DNA of 9,143 nucleotides. Origin: Candidatus Zophobacter franzmannii (lineage in GTDB: Bacteria > Cloacimonadota > Cloacimonadia > Cloacimonadales > JAFGVF01). Under the pieces are notes generated by a model that saw nothing but the letters and a program-made list of their open reading frames with translations, ran no database searches and had not been told where the DNA came from. Location: the NCBI GenBank assembly GCA_030765245.1, contig JAVCCX010000214.1:1-9143 (forward strand). Reading direction: 5' to 3'. The stretch's first letter is position 1. Each line of letters opens with the position of its first letter. A program made the position numbers and the translations under genes. Shown here one piece after another: positions 1-6,829 of this stretch.

Positions 1-100
1 CCTTGGCTTGACCATCTTTGAGGTCTAAGTAATCAGTACTAATATCACCGGTAAAAATATCTTCTTCTAAGCTAAGGGAAACAAGTTTATCTAAGTTCAT
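1..100 (-). CDS. nadC: Nicotinate-nucleotide pyrophosphorylase (quinolinate phosphoribosyltransferase), N-terminal part only
   Basis: The first 33 codons of a minus-strand gene are visible; the rest lies beyond the left edge. The start is the ATG at 100-98, with a perfect AGGAGG ribosome site five bases upstream. The segment LSLEEDIFTGDIST (about residues 8-21) matches the usual NadC N-terminus, where an 'AL.EDIG.GDITT' stretch precedes the first beta strand. NadC is cytosolic and converts quinolinate plus PRPP to nicotinate mononucleotide, CO2 and pyrophosphate in de novo NAD synthesis. It is divergent from the MATE gene, and a terminator-like hairpin sits directly before its ribosome site. 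The catalytic residues are not in view, so the call rests on this one N-terminal motif; the similarity is distinctive. Confidence 0.82.
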   Translation of the reverse strand, partial: MNLDKLVSLSLEEDIFTGDISTDYLDLKDGQAK

Positions 101-105
101 TTAAT

Positions 106-111
106 CCTCCT
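106..111 (-). promoter_or_regulatory. Shine-Dalgarno site of nadC
   Basis: On the minus strand the bases read AGGAGG, followed by ATTAA and then the ATG at 100-98. This is a full consensus site at five-base spacing and fixes the nadC start. Confidence 0.9.
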
Positions 112-116
112 AAATG

Positions 117-149
117 AAAAAAGCATCTACCGAGTGGGTAAATGCTTTT
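117..149 (-). terminator. Terminator-like hairpin in the nadC leader (candidate attenuator)
   Basis: Read on the minus strand, AAAAGCATTTACC (149-137) pairs with GGTAGATGCTTTT (131-119) around the five-base loop CACTC. The stem is 13 bp including one U-G wobble. The U run continues to position 117, giving six consecutive T. On the plus strand the wobble position becomes an A-C mismatch, so the structure fits a minus-strand transcript better. It ends only six bases before the nadC ribosome site (106-111). A terminator placed between promoter and ribosome site suggests transcription attenuation. It could instead end some other minus-strand transcript, but no gene is seen upstream on that strand. 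I recognise no known riboswitch or T-box consensus in the leader. Confidence 0.6.
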
Positions 150-425
150 ACTTTCATAAATCTTTGCGTAACTGAGAATTAAATATTCGACACTGATCAC
201 CATAGGCTATTAATTCCTTTAAATTTCTTAGTAATGCCACTAATAATAGAATTCCTCATAAGTCAACATCTTTTGGCTTTATATAACTAATTACTAGCAA
301 ATTCTAAACTCCTACACTTTACTAGATATGTGGGAATCCTACTCCGTTCAGAATTCTTCAAGTAAATGGGTCTTGGATAAAGAAATTTATAGCCATGTAA
401 TATTCTCTCAATATCGTGACGCAAT

Positions 426-1862
426 ATGATTGATAAAACTCATGGTCGTGACTTAACTACCGGACCAATCCTCAAGAATCTTATGGTGTTAGCTCTGCCA
501 ATTATGTTTGCTAACTTTATCCAAACTATTTATAATCTAACTGATGCCTTCTGGCTTGGTAAGATGCCTGAGCACGCTCTGGAAGCTGTTGCTGTAGTAG
601 GGTTGGCTTTTCCTATTGTCTTTACAATAATGGCTTTTGGATTTGGTTTCATGGTTGCAGGAACTGCGCTTATTGCACGCTATAAAGGAGCCGGTGAGTT
701 AGAGAGAATCAGCGAAGTAACGGGTCAGTTCGTTCTTATCCTAATTGTCTTCTCTCTCATTTTCCTATCCATTGCTTTCTTCCTGATTGAACCCATCATT
801 GAATTATTAAAAGTACCCCCTGAACTTCAACCTGACGCTATCTCATATATACGAATTGTGATGATCGGGATGATGTTCATGTTTATCTTCATGACCTACC
901 AAAGTTTCTCACATGGTCTTGGAGATACCTTTACTCCAATGCTTATTTCGTTGTTATCGGTGAGCTGTAATATAATCTTAGATCCTATAGTAATCTTTGG
1001 CTGGGGTCCTTTCCCTAAACTTGGCATAATTGGTGCTGCCTGGGCAACTGTATTCTCAAGAGTAATAGGAGCCGGCTTGGCTCTATATTTCCTCCGAAAG
1101 AAGGCAAGGATACTTATCCCCCACCTTAAAGACATAAAACCTCGTTGGAGTTTGATGTCCACTATCCTAAAGATCAGTCTCCCGGCGTCAATATCACATT
1201 CACTGACCAGTTTTGGATTCCTCTTTCTACAAGGTTTCGTTAATACATTTGGCACTGTTGTCATCGGGGTGTTCTCGTTAGGAAATCGCCTTACAGGATT
1301 CTTTATGATGCCGGCAATGGGACTTAGTAATGCTCTGTCGTCAATCGTTGGTCAGAACCTAGGAGCCGGAAACATTAAAAGAGCAGAGAAAAGTGTTCTA
1401 TATGCCCTTGGATGGGTTACACTGCTTATGGGTATTGGCTCATTCTGTCTGTTTAACTTTGGTGGAACATTTATAAAACTATTCATTAATGATCCAGAGA
1501 TAGTATTCCATGGTAGTAGGATGTTTAAGATTACTTCTATTGCCTCAATACATTTCAGTATTATCTTTGTCTTTAATGGTGTGTTCAATGGTGCTGGTTA
1601 TACTAAACCTGCTATGGTTTTGAATATCTCCCGCTTATGGATTCTTCGAATACCTCTTACTTATATTCTTGCCGGTAAAGTTGCTGAGTATATCCCCTGG
1701 CTCTATGCAACTGCTCCAGATCTTTTCAGTAAACTCTCAGAAATTGTGACACCTTATAGTTTTGATAGCCTCTTCTGGGCAATGGTGATTAGTAATCTAT
1801 TTGTAGCCATAATCTCGCTTATAATCTACCTTCTAGGTGGGTGGAAAAGAGTTAAGATCTAG
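426..1862 (+). CDS. MATE-family multidrug/Na+ or H+ antiporter
   Basis: The 478-residue protein is an inner-membrane exporter of the MatE family (NorM/DinF-like). These proteins use Na+ or H+ gradients to expel cationic or other small molecules. Family landmarks are LPIMFANFIQTIYNLTDAFW (24-43), GLGDTFTPM (164-172), ILDPIVIFGWGPFPKLGIIG (184-203), VGQNLGAGNIKRAEK (308-322) and FNGAGYTKPAMVLN (387-400). The second and fifth are the usual paired half-repeat motifs. Hydrophobic segments are consistent with about 12 membrane helices. A polar insert of about 25 residues (420-446) lies between the last two helices and looks longer than usual. The ATG at 426 is preferred because an in-frame TGA lies at 417-419 and the N-terminus is normal for the family. 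There is no Shine-Dalgarno site. The gene stands alone, divergent from nadC. The substrate cannot be inferred. Confidence 0.93.
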   Translation: MIDKTHGRDLTTGPILKNLMVLALPIMFANFIQTIYNLTDAFWLGKMPEHALEAVAVVGLAFPIVFTIMAFGFGFMVAGTALIARYKGAGELERISEVTGQFVLILIVFSLIFLSIAFFLIEPIIELLKVPPELQPDAISYIRIVMIGMMFMFIFMTYQSFSHGLGDTFTPMLISLLSVSCNIILDPIVIFGWGPFPKLGIIGAAWATVFSRVIGAGLALYFLRKKARILIPHLKDIKPRWSLMSTILKISLPASISHSLTSFGFLFLQGFVNTFGTVVIGVFSLGNRLTGFFMMPAMGLSNALSSIVGQNLGAGNIKRAEKSVLYALGWVTLLMGIGSFCLFNFGGTFIKLFINDPEIVFHGSRMFKITSIASIHFSIIFVFNGVFNGAGYTKPAMVLNISRLWILRIPLTYILAGKVAEYIPWLYATAPDLFSKLSEIVTPYSFDSLFWAMVISNLFVAIISLIIYLLGGWKRVKI

Positions 1863-1993
1863 ATTGTCATACATAGCAATTAAGTAATACTTATTTCCCT
1901 CACTTATTATTTGACTGCTCTTTCTCATTAAAAGTAAACACACCCTCCTCTCAATACTTCATCTATTCATTTTGGCACAATCCGATAAAACCA

Positions 1994-2022
1994 TTGACAA
2001 AGAAAAGAACTTCTTATGTTAT
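1994..2022 (+). promoter_or_regulatory. Candidate sigma-70-type promoter of the wlbA-waaA operon
   Basis: A perfect TTGACA -35 box lies at 1994-1999. With a 17-nt spacer the -10 box is TGTTAT (2017-2022), a four-of-six match. Nearby alternatives are TATGTT (2015-2020) and TATGCT (2020-2025), the latter with an extended TG. Transcription would begin about 28 nt before the wlbA start, leaving room for the strong ribosome site. This is the only convincing promoter ahead of the five-gene cluster. Confidence 0.55.
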
Positions 2023-2045
2023 GCTTATTATTAAAGGTATTTTTT

Positions 2046-2051
2046 AGGAGG
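2046..2051 (+). promoter_or_regulatory. Shine-Dalgarno site deciding a GTG start for wlbA
   Basis: AGGAGG lies five bases before the GTG at 2057-2059. An overlapping ATG at 2055-2057 is in another frame, so the GTG is the start. Confidence 0.88.
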
Positions 2052-2056
2052 AAGAT

Positions 2057-3091
2057 GTGTCAAAATTACGCTTTGGTCTAATTGGATGTGGACGAATATC
2101 TAAGAACCATTTTGAATCAATAAAACTTATTGAGGATGCTGAATTTGTTGCTTGTTGTGATGTAATTGAAGAGAGAGCAAAAACTGCATCTGAAACATAC
2201 AATATCCCAAACTATTATTTAGATTACCATGAGATGATGAAGACCGAGAAACTTGATGCTGTTAGTATTTGCACACCAAGTGGAACTCATCCTCTTATCG
2301 GAGCTGAAGTTGCTGAATACAAAGTCAATGTCGTAACTGAAAAGCCTATGGCAATTAATATCACTGATGCTGATAATCTTATCAAAGCGTGTGATAAACA
2401 TGGAGTACACCTCTTTGTTGTTAAACAAAATAGACTTAATGCTACCATGCAATTACTTAAGAAAGCAATAGATAAGGGTCGCTTCGGTAAAATATATTTG
2501 GTCCAATCCAATGTCTTCTGGCAGCGTCCTCAGAACTACTATGACTCTGCAAAATGGCGTGGAACATGGGAATTTGACGGTGGGGCCTTTATGAATCAGG
2601 CAAGTCACTATGTTGATGCTATTTACTGGCTTATCGGTAATGTAGAGTCTGTAATGGCTGAAACTGCGACTCTTGAAAGAAACATTGAAGCAGAAGATAC
2701 AGGTGTTGCAATTCTTAAATTCCGTAGTGGTGTTGTCGCAACTATCAATGTAACTATGCTCACCTATCCAAAGAACTTCGAAGGTTCTATCACTATCCTC
2801 GGTGAGAAAGGTACTGTTAAGATCGGTGGTGTTGCAATCAACAATGTCGAGAAATGGGAATTTGCTGAATATGATGATGATGACAAACTGATTACAGATA
2901 GTAATTATCAACCACCTAATATCTATGGCTTTGGACATATCCCTTATTATCAGAATGTTGTAGATGTCCTAGCAGGAAAAGCCGTTCCTAAAACAGATGG
3001 AAGAGACGGAAGAAAATCTGTTGAAATCATTCAGGCTATTTATAAATCTTCAAGAGATAAAGTTAAAGTAAGCTTACCACTTTCTTATTAG
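2057..3091 (+). CDS. wlbA: WlbA-type UDP-GlcNAc(A) 3-dehydrogenase, Gfo/Idh/MocA family
   Basis: The 344-residue cytosolic protein has the two-domain layout of Gfo/Idh/MocA oxidoreductases. An N-terminal Rossmann fold carries GLIGCGRIS (7-15) and the EKP motif (95-97, Lys96 the family catalytic lysine). A C-terminal sheet domain carries GGAFMNQASHYVD (175-187, His184 the likely second catalytic residue). The run VVKQNR (121-126), then PQNYYDSAKWRGTWEFDGG (158-176) and LTYPKNFEGSITILGEKGTV (235-254), is characteristic of the WlbA subgroup. That subgroup oxidises C3 of UDP-N-acetylglucosaminuronate with NAD+ on the way to UDP-ManNAc3NAcA-type sugars of O-antigen. Length is normal. The GTG start is set by a strong ribosome site. 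It is the first gene of a tight operon and sits four bases before a 2-epimerase. The aminotransferase, acetyltransferase and UDP-GlcNAc 6-dehydrogenase of the pathway are not in view. A UDP-GlcNAc 3-dehydrogenase for lipid A (GnnA-like) is a less likely alternative. Confidence 0.88.
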   Translation: MSKLRFGLIGCGRISKNHFESIKLIEDAEFVACCDVIEERAKTASETYNIPNYYLDYHEMMKTEKLDAVSICTPSGTHPLIGAEVAEYKVNVVTEKPMAINITDADNLIKACDKHGVHLFVVKQNRLNATMQLLKKAIDKGRFGKIYLVQSNVFWQRPQNYYDSAKWRGTWEFDGGAFMNQASHYVDAIYWLIGNVESVMAETATLERNIEAEDTGVAILKFRSGVVATINVTMLTYPKNFEGSITILGEKGTVKIGGVAINNVEKWEFAEYDDDDKLITDSNYQPPNIYGFGHIPYYQNVVDVLAGKAVPKTDGRDGRKSVEIIQAIYKSSRDKVKVSLPLSY

Positions 3092-3095
3092 TAAT

Positions 3096-4142
3096 ATGAA
3101 GAAAGTTATTACCGTAATAGGGGCTCGGCCGCAATTTGTGAAGTCCGGACCCCTATCAAAAGCTCTGAGAAAGCACTTTCAAGAGATTATTGTTCATTCA
3201 GGTCAGCATTATGATGCTAACCTCTCTGAGAATATTCTTCGGGATATTGGTTCTCCGAAACCAGACTACTTCTTGAAAACTATCGGTTCAACCCATGGAG
3301 CACAGACTGCTTCAATCCTTAGAGCTACGGAAGAAGTGTTTATCAAAGAATCACCTGATGCTGTTATCGTATTTGGTGATACGAATACTACCCTCGCTGC
3401 CTCAATTGCAGCTGTGAAGTTAGGTATTAAACTTGTACATGTTGAAGCCGGTCTCCGTTCATTCAATAAAGCAATGCCGGAAGAGATAAATAGAATTGCA
3501 ACTGATAGAATATCCGATTTCCTTTTCGCGCCTACTCCTATTGCTATGAAGCACCTGACAGATGAAGGGCTTAAAGATAAGTCGTACCTAACCGGTGACA
3601 TAATGGTAGATAGTGTTAAGAGTGTGAGTGGTCAAATCACTAAGGATATTCTCAACGCTTGGCAATTAGAGGAGAATAAGTACTATCTTCTTACAATGCA
3701 CCGTCCCTATAATGTAGATAATAAGGAAAACCTACTAAGGATTCTAGCCGACTTGGCTACACTCCCATACCCAATAGTCTTCCCTATTCATCCTCGGACA
3801 AAGAAGGTGTTAGCTGGTACAGATATATCACCTAATATAAAATTGATTGAGCCACAGGGATATGTAAACTTTACCGGACTTCTGAAATACTCACATAAGA
3901 TGATTACCGATTCTGGTGGGGTTCAGAAAGAAGCATATATTCAAAAGAAACCATGCATAACTCTCAGAACAGAGACTGAATGGGTTGGAACAATTGACGC
4001 TGGATGGAACTTACTCCTTCCACCTGAAAATGGAGATTTATCAGAGGCTATAACAGCTTTTAATCCTAGTGGTTCACATCCAGACTTATTTGGTGTTGAT
4101 GTTGCAGATAAGATGGTACAAATTCTACTGGATAGTCTCTAA
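3096..4142 (+). CDS. wecB: Non-hydrolysing UDP-N-acetylglucosamine 2-epimerase (WecB/WbpI family)
   Basis: The 348-residue cytosolic enzyme belongs to the epimerase family that inverts C2 of UDP-GlcNAc or UDP-diacetamido-uronic acids through a 2-acetamidoglucal intermediate and UDP. Motifs in order are IGARPQFVK (8-16), HSGQHYD (34-40), FGDTNTTLA (93-101, Asp95), HVEAGLRS (115-122, Glu117), MPEEINR (127-133), TMHRPYNVDN (200-209, His202) and TDSGGVQKEA (271-280). The acidic and histidine residues match the family's known active-site positions. The later TETEWVG (292-298) and the short length, nearer 350 than 375 residues, favour the WbpI/WlbD branch. With the WlbA-type gene upstream, a role in making a ManNAc3NAcA-like sugar is plausible; plain UDP-ManNAc production remains possible. 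No ribosome site precedes the ATG, which follows the wlbA stop after four bases and suggests translational coupling. Confidence 0.92.
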   Translation: MKKVITVIGARPQFVKSGPLSKALRKHFQEIIVHSGQHYDANLSENILRDIGSPKPDYFLKTIGSTHGAQTASILRATEEVFIKESPDAVIVFGDTNTTLAASIAAVKLGIKLVHVEAGLRSFNKAMPEEINRIATDRISDFLFAPTPIAMKHLTDEGLKDKSYLTGDIMVDSVKSVSGQITKDILNAWQLEENKYYLLTMHRPYNVDNKENLLRILADLATLPYPIVFPIHPRTKKVLAGTDISPNIKLIEPQGYVNFTGLLKYSHKMITDSGGVQKEAYIQKKPCITLRTETEWVGTIDAGWNLLLPPENGDLSEAITAFNPSGSHPDLFGVDVADKMVQILLDSL

Positions 4143-5371
4143 TGTTCCTTACCCAAACTATCCTTTTTATCCTAAATATCTTTCTCGACCTCATTTACAT
4201 TGCTGCCTTCCCAATCCTATCCTTAATTTGGAGAGATCCTATCAGTAATGAAAGACTTGGACTTTACCCTCCGAAACTAAACAAACCAATCTGGATACAT
4301 GCAGCTTCAGTAGGTGAAGTCAATGCTATTATCCCTCTTTTAAATGAGCTGTTAAATATAGGGAAACCGATTTTTATTACTACTACGAGTAGGACAGGAC
4401 GCAAAAGAGTAAAAGACTTGAACTTGCCGGTAACAATACAGCTCTTACCTCTGGACATTCGCTTGATTACCTGGAGTTTCATGCATAAACTCAAGCCAAG
4501 TATGCTTTTGATAGTAGAGACAGAGATTTGGCCAAACTTACTTCTAGCTGCGATAAACCATAAAGTTCCTGTTGGCTGGGTTAATGCAAGGATAGCTAAA
4601 AGTTCTGTTGAGTATCTCAATATTTTCAAGTTCGTCTTTAAACCACTGTTCCAAAAGATAAGCTTTGTAAGTGCTCAAACCGGTGTTGACACCAGAAGAT
4701 TCCGCAAGTTAGGATTTAGCAATGTTACGACTGCAGGAAACCTTAAATTCTGTCTGAATCTGAAGGTACATGATCCTAACAAGATAAAACAAAGATATGG
4801 AATAGATAGCTCAGATTTTGTCATTGTATGGGGTAGTTCCCGACCGGGTGAAGAGGAGCTTTTAATCAAGATATTACCAAGATTAGAAGCAGAGATTAAG
4901 GACATTAAAACAATAGTTGTACCTCGCCATCTAAACAGGATGGAAGATGTATGCAAAGTGCTAGGCCCTATTCCTTTTACTCTTTTCTCAAAGCATGATG
5001 GATTTAACTACAAACTACTAACTGTAGATAAAATGGGCGTGCTAACAGAACTTTATAGTATTGCCGATATCGCAATTATTGGTGGTAGTTTCCGTGACTT
5101 TGGTGGACACAATCCATTAGAGGCAGCTTTTTACGGGAAGCCAATAATTATTGGACCATATTATACTTCATGCCGTGGATCGGTAAGAGCTTTGAAGCAC
5201 AAGCATGCGATTCTTTTCTCTGATGAAGATAAGTTGTTTGATGACATTATGAATCTTTATAACAATGAGAGCACGCGTAAACTTATGGGAGATAATGCTA
5301 AGAAGACCCTTGAAGTAAATTGTCAATCTCTGAGTAATAATCTGACATCAATTAAGAAACTTCTCATTTAG
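4142..5371 (+). CDS. waaA: 3-deoxy-D-manno-octulosonic acid (Kdo) transferase
   Basis: The 409-residue GT30 glycosyltransferase moves Kdo from CMP-Kdo to the lipid A precursor at the cytoplasmic face of the inner membrane. Residues 4-30 form a hydrophobic anchor. Next come WIHAASVGEVNA (51-62, Glu59 the presumed catalytic base), VETEIWPNLL (125-134), VPVGWVNARI (142-151), GNLKF (199-203), GSSRPGEEE (231-239), VVPRHLNR (259-266) and GGHNPLEAAFYGKPIIIGPY (321-340). These match the donor and acceptor domains of WaaA in order, and the length is normal. The ATG overlaps the upstream TAA by one base (TAATG), indicating coupled translation with the epimerase gene. Whether it adds one, two or more Kdo residues cannot be read from sequence. 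The gene marks the organism as LPS-producing. Confidence 0.95.
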   Translation: MFLTQTILFILNIFLDLIYIAAFPILSLIWRDPISNERLGLYPPKLNKPIWIHAASVGEVNAIIPLLNELLNIGKPIFITTTSRTGRKRVKDLNLPVTIQLLPLDIRLITWSFMHKLKPSMLLIVETEIWPNLLLAAINHKVPVGWVNARIAKSSVEYLNIFKFVFKPLFQKISFVSAQTGVDTRRFRKLGFSNVTTAGNLKFCLNLKVHDPNKIKQRYGIDSSDFVIVWGSSRPGEEELLIKILPRLEAEIKDIKTIVVPRHLNRMEDVCKVLGPIPFTLFSKHDGFNYKLLTVDKMGVLTELYSIADIAIIGGSFRDFGGHNPLEAAFYGKPIIIGPYYTSCRGSVRALKHKHAILFSDEDKLFDDIMNLYNNESTRKLMGDNAKKTLEVNCQSLSNNLTSIKKLLI

Positions 5372-5375
5372 TTCA

Positions 5376-6353
5376 ATGCACTCTGCATCCTACTACTCCC
5401 AATTACCTAATCATAAAGTAAGGTGTGAACTCTGTCCAAACTATTGCATTATTGAAGAAGGAGAGATTGCACCCTGTCGGAGTAGGCAAAACATTGATGG
5501 CACTCTCATTGCTGTTAACTATGGTAAGACATGTTCCCTCAGCATTGACCCTATTGAGAAGAAACCCCTTTATCACTACTATCCGGGCAGTAATATACTT
5601 TCATTAGGACCGAACTCTTGCAATCTACATTGTGAGTTCTGTCAGAACTTCGAGATTAGTCAAAATGAGTCTCATACTACTTTTATATCACCGGAAGAGT
5701 TATTGAGCCTTTGTCTCGAGAGGCGTATAGAGTCAGTTGCTTTTACCTATTCAGAACCTTTCACCTGGTTTGAGTACTTGTTAGATGCCGGGAAGCTACT
5801 CCATAAGTCCGGGATCAGAATTGTACTTGTAACTAATGGATATATTAACCAGGAACCATTGTTAGAGCTTCTCCCCTACATTGATGCTATGAACATTGAT
5901 CTAAAGGCTTTTAGTAATAACTTCTACCAGGATGTTTGCCAAGGCTCACTGAAACCAATATTAGAGACTATAAAGACTGCAACAAGGCATTGCCATATAG
6001 AGTTAACTCATCTACTGATTCCAGACCACAACGATGACAATAAACAGTTTACGGAACTCGTTGATTTCATTGCTAATCTTGATAATGAGATCCCACTCCA
6101 TATTGCCAGATATTTTCCAAGATATAAACTACAAGAATCACCGACATCGCTTGAACTAATGCATGAGTTCTTTAATCTTGCAAAACAATCTCTCAAGCAT
6201 GTTTATCTTGGCAATGTGCCGGAAGATTCCATAACTTACTGTAGTAACTGTGGGACAACTCTAATTTCACGGTCATTGACCCGCATTAAGACTAATTATC
6301 TTGATAAGGGTATTTGTCCCAAATGCCAGACTGCCCTAAGAGGAAGATTCTAG
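5376..6353 (+). CDS. amrS: AmmeMemoRadiSam-system radical SAM enzyme (PflA-like)
   Basis: The 325-residue cytosolic protein has a radical SAM cluster motif, CNLHCEFC (Cys82, Cys86, Cys89), set in LGPNSCNLHCEFCQNFEIS. This is the signature of the PflA-like enzymes associated with AMMECR1 and Memo proteins. An N-terminal cysteine set (Cys17, Cys20, Cys24, Cys34) starts CELCPNYC. TYSEPFTW (124-131), VTNGYIN (152-158) and MNIDLKAF (172-179) are SAM-binding and barrel motifs of this subgroup. A C-terminal zinc-ribbon-like pair, CSNC (289-292) and CPKC (314-317), closes the protein. The reaction is not established for this family. The usual partners AMMECR1 and Memo are absent from the window. The ATG follows the waaA stop after four bases and lacks a ribosome site, so it is probably co-translated with waaA. 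The family call is strong; a link to envelope synthesis is only contextual. Confidence 0.88.
   Translation: MHSASYYSQLPNHKVRCELCPNYCIIEEGEIAPCRSRQNIDGTLIAVNYGKTCSLSIDPIEKKPLYHYYPGSNILSLGPNSCNLHCEFCQNFEISQNESHTTFISPEELLSLCLERRIESVAFTYSEPFTWFEYLLDAGKLLHKSGIRIVLVTNGYINQEPLLELLPYIDAMNIDLKAFSNNFYQDVCQGSLKPILETIKTATRHCHIELTHLLIPDHNDDNKQFTELVDFIANLDNEIPLHIARYFPRYKLQESPTSLELMHEFFNLAKQSLKHVYLGNVPEDSITYCSNCGTTLISRSLTRIKTNYLDKGICPKCQTALRGRF
6340..6344 (+). promoter_or_regulatory. Ribosome site setting the GTG start of the NusG_II gene
   Basis: GAGGA within the end of amrS lies eight bases before the GTG at 6353-6355. It supports that start over the TTG at 6314 or the ATG at 6323, which would overlap amrS by 31-40 bases. 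Confidence 0.6.
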
Positions 6354-6721
6354 TGTTTAAGAATAAACTCAAAATGCTGACAGTTAGCGATAGGGTATTC
6401 TTTATCTTAATCATCCTATCAGCATTATCTATTTTCTTTGTGCAAACATTTAGAAATGATACAACAATCAAGATAACATACAACTCCACCATCATCGGCG
6501 AGTATGACAGTAATTCAAACCAAACTATAACCCTTCCGGACAACCATGGAGTTGTTGAGATACTGAAGGGGAAAGCAAGATTAACCAAATCAGATTGCCA
6601 TTCACATCTTTGTGAAAAACAAGGTTGGAGCACCTCCCTCCCCATAGTTTGTGTTCCAAATCGTATTTTGATTGAGTTTATCCCCAAGAAGAAGAAGGAA
6701 GAGATAATCATCCTACACTAA
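6353..6721 (+). CDS. Small membrane-anchored NusG domain II protein
   Basis: From the GTG at 6353 the product has 122 residues. Residues 1-14 are polar and basic, 15-31 form one membrane helix (FFILIILSALSIFFVQ), and the remainder should lie outside the inner membrane. The soluble part matches the NusG_II family: ARLTKSDCHSHLC (75-87), then KQGW (89-92) and IVCVPNRILIE (98-108). Cys82, Cys87 and Cys100 are the typical conserved cysteines. The family has no established reaction; it often occurs beside flavin- or quinone-linked membrane genes in other bacteria. Here it follows amrS with a one-base overlap (TAGTG), so it is the last gene of the operon. The C-terminus is a lysine-rich stretch (111-114) followed by EEIIILH. 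It is unrelated in role to the transcription factor NusG, sharing only a fold-level domain. Confidence 0.8.
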   Translation: MFKNKLKMLTVSDRVFFILIILSALSIFFVQTFRNDTTIKITYNSTIIGEYDSNSNQTITLPDNHGVVEILKGKARLTKSDCHSHLCEKQGWSTSLPIVCVPNRILIEFIPKKKKEEIIILH

Positions 6722-6829
6722 ATAGATAGCGTTAAATTAATTAATCCCATAGTTTTAAGCATATGGAGCATCCTGTCTATCATCCCCTAATCTCCCAATC
6801 TTTCCCTTATATGAAGCCTGTTAAAGACG

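Larger units (their letters stand above)
101..425. other. Divergent intergenic region between nadC and the MATE gene
   Basis: This 325-nt gap holds the nadC ribosome site and terminator-like hairpin at its left end. A weak possible nadC promoter lies on the minus strand: TTGACT at 266-261 and TATTAG at 245-240, with a short 15-nt spacer. It would give a leader of roughly 130 nt. Near the MATE gene, bases 352-387 can form an imperfect hairpin in which AATT, CTT and CAAG pair with CTTG, AAG and AATT; the right arm carries bulges. No ribosome site is visible before the MATE ATG. Short minus-strand reading frames (259-197 and 203-87) exist but have no ribosome sites. No RNA family was recognised. 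Confidence 0.5.

Noticed and set aside
87..259. Two short minus-strand leader frames (259-197, 20 codons; 203-87, 38 codons) before nadC
   Set aside because: Neither has a ribosome site. The first has only a single Trp before its stop, which is not a convincing leader peptide, and the second runs through the hairpin and the nadC start.
373..403. TTGGAT...TAATAT as a MATE promoter
   Set aside because: The spacer is 19 nt and the -35 box is weak, so it cannot be separated from AT-rich background.
2453..2938. 161-codon minus-strand frame inside wlbA
   Set aside because: It lies entirely within a strongly conserved coding gene on the other strand and has cysteine- and isoleucine-rich shadow composition.
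5425..5607. 60-codon plus-strand frame inside amrS
   Set aside because: It overlaps the conserved cysteine-rich N-terminus of amrS in another frame and has no ribosome site or motif.
6314..6352. Longer N-terminus for the NusG_II protein from TTG 6314 or ATG 6323
   Set aside because: These starts overlap amrS by 31-40 bases. The GTG at 6353 has a GAGGA site and the same one-base overlap seen at the waaA junction, and the extra residues match no family sequence.
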